Shown here piece by piece: positions 63,101 to 64,000 of a DNA stretch of 64,000 bases. The DNA is from Bugula neritina (taxonomy: Eukaryota > Bryozoa > Gymnolaemata > Cheilostomatida > Bugulidae), in contig OZ037765.1 in the NCBI GenBank assembly GCA_964035545.1, positions 17,540,698-17,604,697 of the forward strand. Reading direction: 5' to 3'. The number at the start of each line of letters is the position of its first letter. Position 1 is the stretch's first letter. Below the pieces are notes generated by a model. It was not told the origin of the DNA and searched no databases. It saw only the letters and a list, made by a program, of their open reading frames with translations. Position numbers and translations under genes: made by a program.

Positions 63101-63984
63101 CCTTGAGTTGAAGTAGTGATAAAACAAATATATTTATGGTGTTCGAAGCAGTTGATTTGTATATGAAGCTGATAACTGAGAAGTAGATGATACCTGAGAG
63201 TCATGACTAGCTGCAGATTGCCAGTGTAGTCTGGCATTTTCTGCACAGAGATGATCGTGCTGAGCATCTCCTTGATGAAGCTCTGCAGATACGATATAGG
63301 GTCGACAATGACAGTCTTACTGGACGATACGCTAGCTGACAGCAGCGGCAGCGTTGTCGGGAAAGGAAGAGGAGAGAGCAGCTGCTTCTGAGTTCTGTCC
63401 TGCTGCAACTCCTGAAACATTCATTACTCACAGCTTTGGCCATTGGATCAATTCTGTGTAATCATTTAGCAAACAGTTCAGGAGGGTTGATATAACATCA
63501 ACTTTCTGCTGCTCTTTCAGATTGTTATATTTTTGGTGTGTTGTGTAGTGTAATGATCTGTGACAAGATGGTAATGATTGGTAATGAGTTACATTGTTGG
63601 TTCGTTAGGTACAACTACTAAGAACATAAATGGTAATAACACCGTGGAATCTAGAGACTAACTGTTTAGAAAGTACATAAAAATTATATATACAAGATGC
63701 TGACTGTGACAATATCAAGGAAATCATGGTTAACATAGATCTACTAGTTGTAGTTATTAGGTATAATAAGACATCATGAATTCTAGTTGACACAGATGTA
63801 AGTGTGCTTCTAGTAACTGAGACTTTAAAAAAAACATTAAAATTGAAATTGACCATGCCTCGGCCACTTCATTCATGAAACTGAGAAACGACTAATTAGC
63901 AGAGAAGAGAAAAGATGAACCTGTAGCAGAAGGATGAGCTCCATCTTGATACACGCGAGGCCACCACCACTAGCACCGTACAGA
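51101..63984 (-). CDS. DMXL: DmX-like/rabconnectin-3alpha, C-terminal part (5' end outside window)
   Basis: DMXL proteins are giant WD40 proteins that assemble and regulate the V-ATPase on endosomes and vesicles. Exons, 5' to 3': 63984-63921, 63411-63194, 62860-62753, 62205-62081, 61777-61532, 61111-60975, 60890-60778, 60230-60109, 59200-59002, 58078-57946, 57749-57553, 57216-57114, 56267-56207, 56017-55887, 55574-55497, 54778-54634, 52192-51975, 51862-51745, 51234-51101. All phases match, giving 882 codons plus stop. Signatures include GASGGGLACIKMELILLLQ, LPLLSASVSSSKTVIVDPI, KLSLLLCESFFAVYLSVLIH, RLWFYLISQEHLHPVFRLY and, in the C-terminal WD repeats, CHNKSANDFVFIGSSSFLAT, GGKKGDVCIFDVRQRKQLHT and CEEFFVTGSAEGDIKVW. 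DMXL1 and DMXL2 are vertebrate paralogues; this is probably the single invertebrate gene. Upstream exons lie beyond 64000. Confidence 0.93.
51385..51710 (+). repeat. Duplicated pair of tRNA-like segments in last DMXL intron
   Basis: Two copies (about 51385-51460 and 51620-51705) share AGTGTTGAG, CAGTAG or TAGTAG, and GTGGTGTAATGGTTAG, plus B-box-like GGTTTGAATCCC or GGTTCAAATTCC. Anticodon arms are GCTTTCAAGC and GCTTGCAAGC. Acceptor and T-arm pairing is poor in both, so I read them as tRNA-derived repeats rather than functional tRNA genes. Confidence 0.55.
52193..53696. other. 3' part of DMXL intron containing the nested lectin gene
   Basis: About 1.5 kb of AT-rich sequence between the lectin stop and the next DMXL exon. 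No exon or repeat family was recognised. Confidence 0.45.
53697..54392 (-). CDS. Intronless C-type-lectin-like secreted/anchored protein
   Basis: A 231-aa open frame nested in a DMXL intron, same strand. Residues 1-22 (GRFITAYTILMTCSLLSSGYA after Met) form a signal peptide. Residues about 24-190 resemble a C-type lectin domain: CSKQWIQLNGKEYCLGENEL, then FEDNRAYCQQFSADLIMLDK, WLLPFSGKWYWINDDSEY, and a terminal Cys in KPLCSRD. The EPN, QPD and WND calcium and sugar motifs are not seen, so carbohydrate binding is doubtful. The last about 16 residues (PLMFTVLWLTWVTY) are hydrophobic at the very end, suggesting a GPI signal or short anchor. Lack of introns suggests a retrocopy or a naturally single-exon gene. 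The ligand is unknown. Confidence 0.8.
   Translation of the reverse strand: MGRFITAYTILMTCSLLSSGYADCSKQWIQLNGKEYCLGENELTFEDNRAYCQQFSADLIMLDKAERYTDLLYVLSQLSNTSGGQLVDVFIGTYQRQCNAKVDNACTWLLPFSGKWYWINDDSEYITPSHSSFWQILDRKWPYITGFNTITILEKNKQHYVVGSDNKTFAVDGFNAEKQFLKLLKPLCSRDYVKSPQSVVEENIQNNAYSRMADFTTPLMFTVLWLTWVTY
54409..54445 (-). promoter_or_regulatory. Possible TATA-type promoter of nested lectin gene
   Basis: On the minus strand a TTTTTATAACC motif lies about 45-52 nt before the ATG, and a second TTATAAAG lies about 20 nt before it. Either could serve a short-leader gene. This is positional inference only. Confidence 0.3.
54779..55496. other. DMXL intron, no feature recognised
   Basis: A 718-bp intron of ordinary AT-rich sequence. 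The same is true of the 846-bp intron 56268-57113. Confidence 0.4.
56041..56104. repeat. Alternating purine-pyrimidine (GT/GC) tract
   Basis: About 60 bp of TGTGTGCGTGTGTGCGCGCG and ATGCGTGCGCGCGAGTGTGTG-like alternation, a typical Z-DNA-prone dinucleotide tract. It starts 24 bp upstream (in transcription sense) of DMXL exon 56017-55887. Confidence 0.8.
58271..58732. mobile_element. PIF/Harbinger-like MITE
   Basis: A 456-bp element (58274-58729) with terminal inverted repeats GTGTAGGGCCACACGAC and GTCGTGTGGCCCTACAC, flanked on both sides by TAA (58271-58273 and 58730-58732). Imperfect similarity extends inward through CGTGACGTGCGAGAAATCTC and its partner near 58680. A 3-bp T(A/T)A duplication is the usual Harbinger signature. 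There is no transposase inside, so it is non-autonomous. It lies in a DMXL intron. Confidence 0.8.
59212..59372. repeat. 15-bp minisatellite, 11 copies
   Basis: Unit GGCATACAGAGAGAT, nearly perfect, with CGG variants in the first two copies and an A variant in two middle copies. It ends 11 bp from the 3' splice site of DMXL exon 59200-59002. On the transcribed strand it reads as CT-rich ATCTCTCTGTATGCC, close to a polypyrimidine tract. It produces a false repetitive open frame on the plus strand. Confidence 0.9.
59373..60108. other. Remaining DMXL intron upstream of the 15-bp array
   Basis: About 740 bp of AT-rich intron between the minisatellite and the donor of exon 60230-60109. Nothing else was recognised. 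Confidence 0.4.
60231..60770. repeat. 32-bp minisatellite filling a DMXL intron, 17 units
   Basis: The consensus on the plus strand is CACTACAGTAGAACATAGTA followed by GGTGTATATTAA. There are sixteen full units and one partial. The array occupies almost the whole 547-bp intron 60777-60231. On the transcribed (minus) strand every unit contains CTACTGTAG or CTGCTGTAG followed by TG, which is the actual 3' splice site of the exon ending at 60230. The array therefore appears to have arisen by tandem amplification of the intron 3' end. Confidence 0.92.
61112..61531. other. DMXL intron, no feature recognised
   Basis: A 420-bp intron with ordinary composition and several antisense chance frames. 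DMXL introns at 61778-62080, 62206-62752, 62861-63193 and 63412-63920 likewise show no supported element beyond a short CTACATATCTA run near 62670-62720. Confidence 0.4.
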
Positions 63985-64000
63985 CTGCAATATGTGAGGA

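Overview
This window is nuclear DNA from an AT-rich, intron-rich invertebrate animal genome. The evidence is spliceosomal GT-AG introns of 50 bp to 11 kb, metazoan chromatin and mRNA-export genes, tRNA-derived SINEs, Penelope-like, pogo and piggyBac elements, and large simple-sequence tracts. A lophotrochozoan is plausible, but the sequence does not prove the phylum. I rebuilt five spliced genes by hand from splice sites and reading-phase continuity. KDM5, ATXN7 and THOC7 each close as a continuous frame from start to stop.

Layout, left to right. 1-2045 (-): 5' part of a small gene resembling the splicing factor CWC25, running off the left edge. 2046-6439: gene-free, with a foldback element holding a G-quadruplex motif, a SINE, and about 2 kb of TAGTAA-type simple sequence. 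6440-23567 (+): complete KDM5/JARID1/Lid histone H3K4 demethylase, 28 coding exons, about 1783 aa. 24265-33571 (-): complete ATXN7 (SAGA deubiquitinase-module subunit), 14 exons, 812 aa, tail-to-tail with KDM5. 33572-35470: head-to-head promoter interval with a 477-bp foldback element. 35471-50802 (+): complete THOC7 (THO/TREX mRNA export), 8 exons, 200 aa. Its 11-kb first intron is a transposon graveyard: a pogo transposase 3' half fused to a Penelope-like RT, a second Penelope 3' end, a LINE RT scrap, a multi-exon transposase-like gene with an ADNCAGQNKN motif, and a broken piggyBac. 51101-63984 (-): C-terminal 882 codons (19 exons) of a DMXL/rabconnectin-3alpha homologue, running off the right edge. 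It carries a nested intronless C-type-lectin gene (53697-54392), a Harbinger-like MITE, two minisatellites next to exons, and a tRNA-like duplicated pair.

Three of the host genes act in transcription and RNA: KDM5 removes H3K4 methylation, ATXN7 anchors the SAGA H2B deubiquitinase, and THOC7 couples transcription to export. ATXN7 and THOC7 are also head-to-head neighbours in vertebrates, so their arrangement here looks like an ancient shared promoter. The most unusual structures are a DMXL intron built almost wholly from 17 tandem copies of its own 3' splice-site region, and the intron-bearing transposase-like family in THOC7 intron 1.
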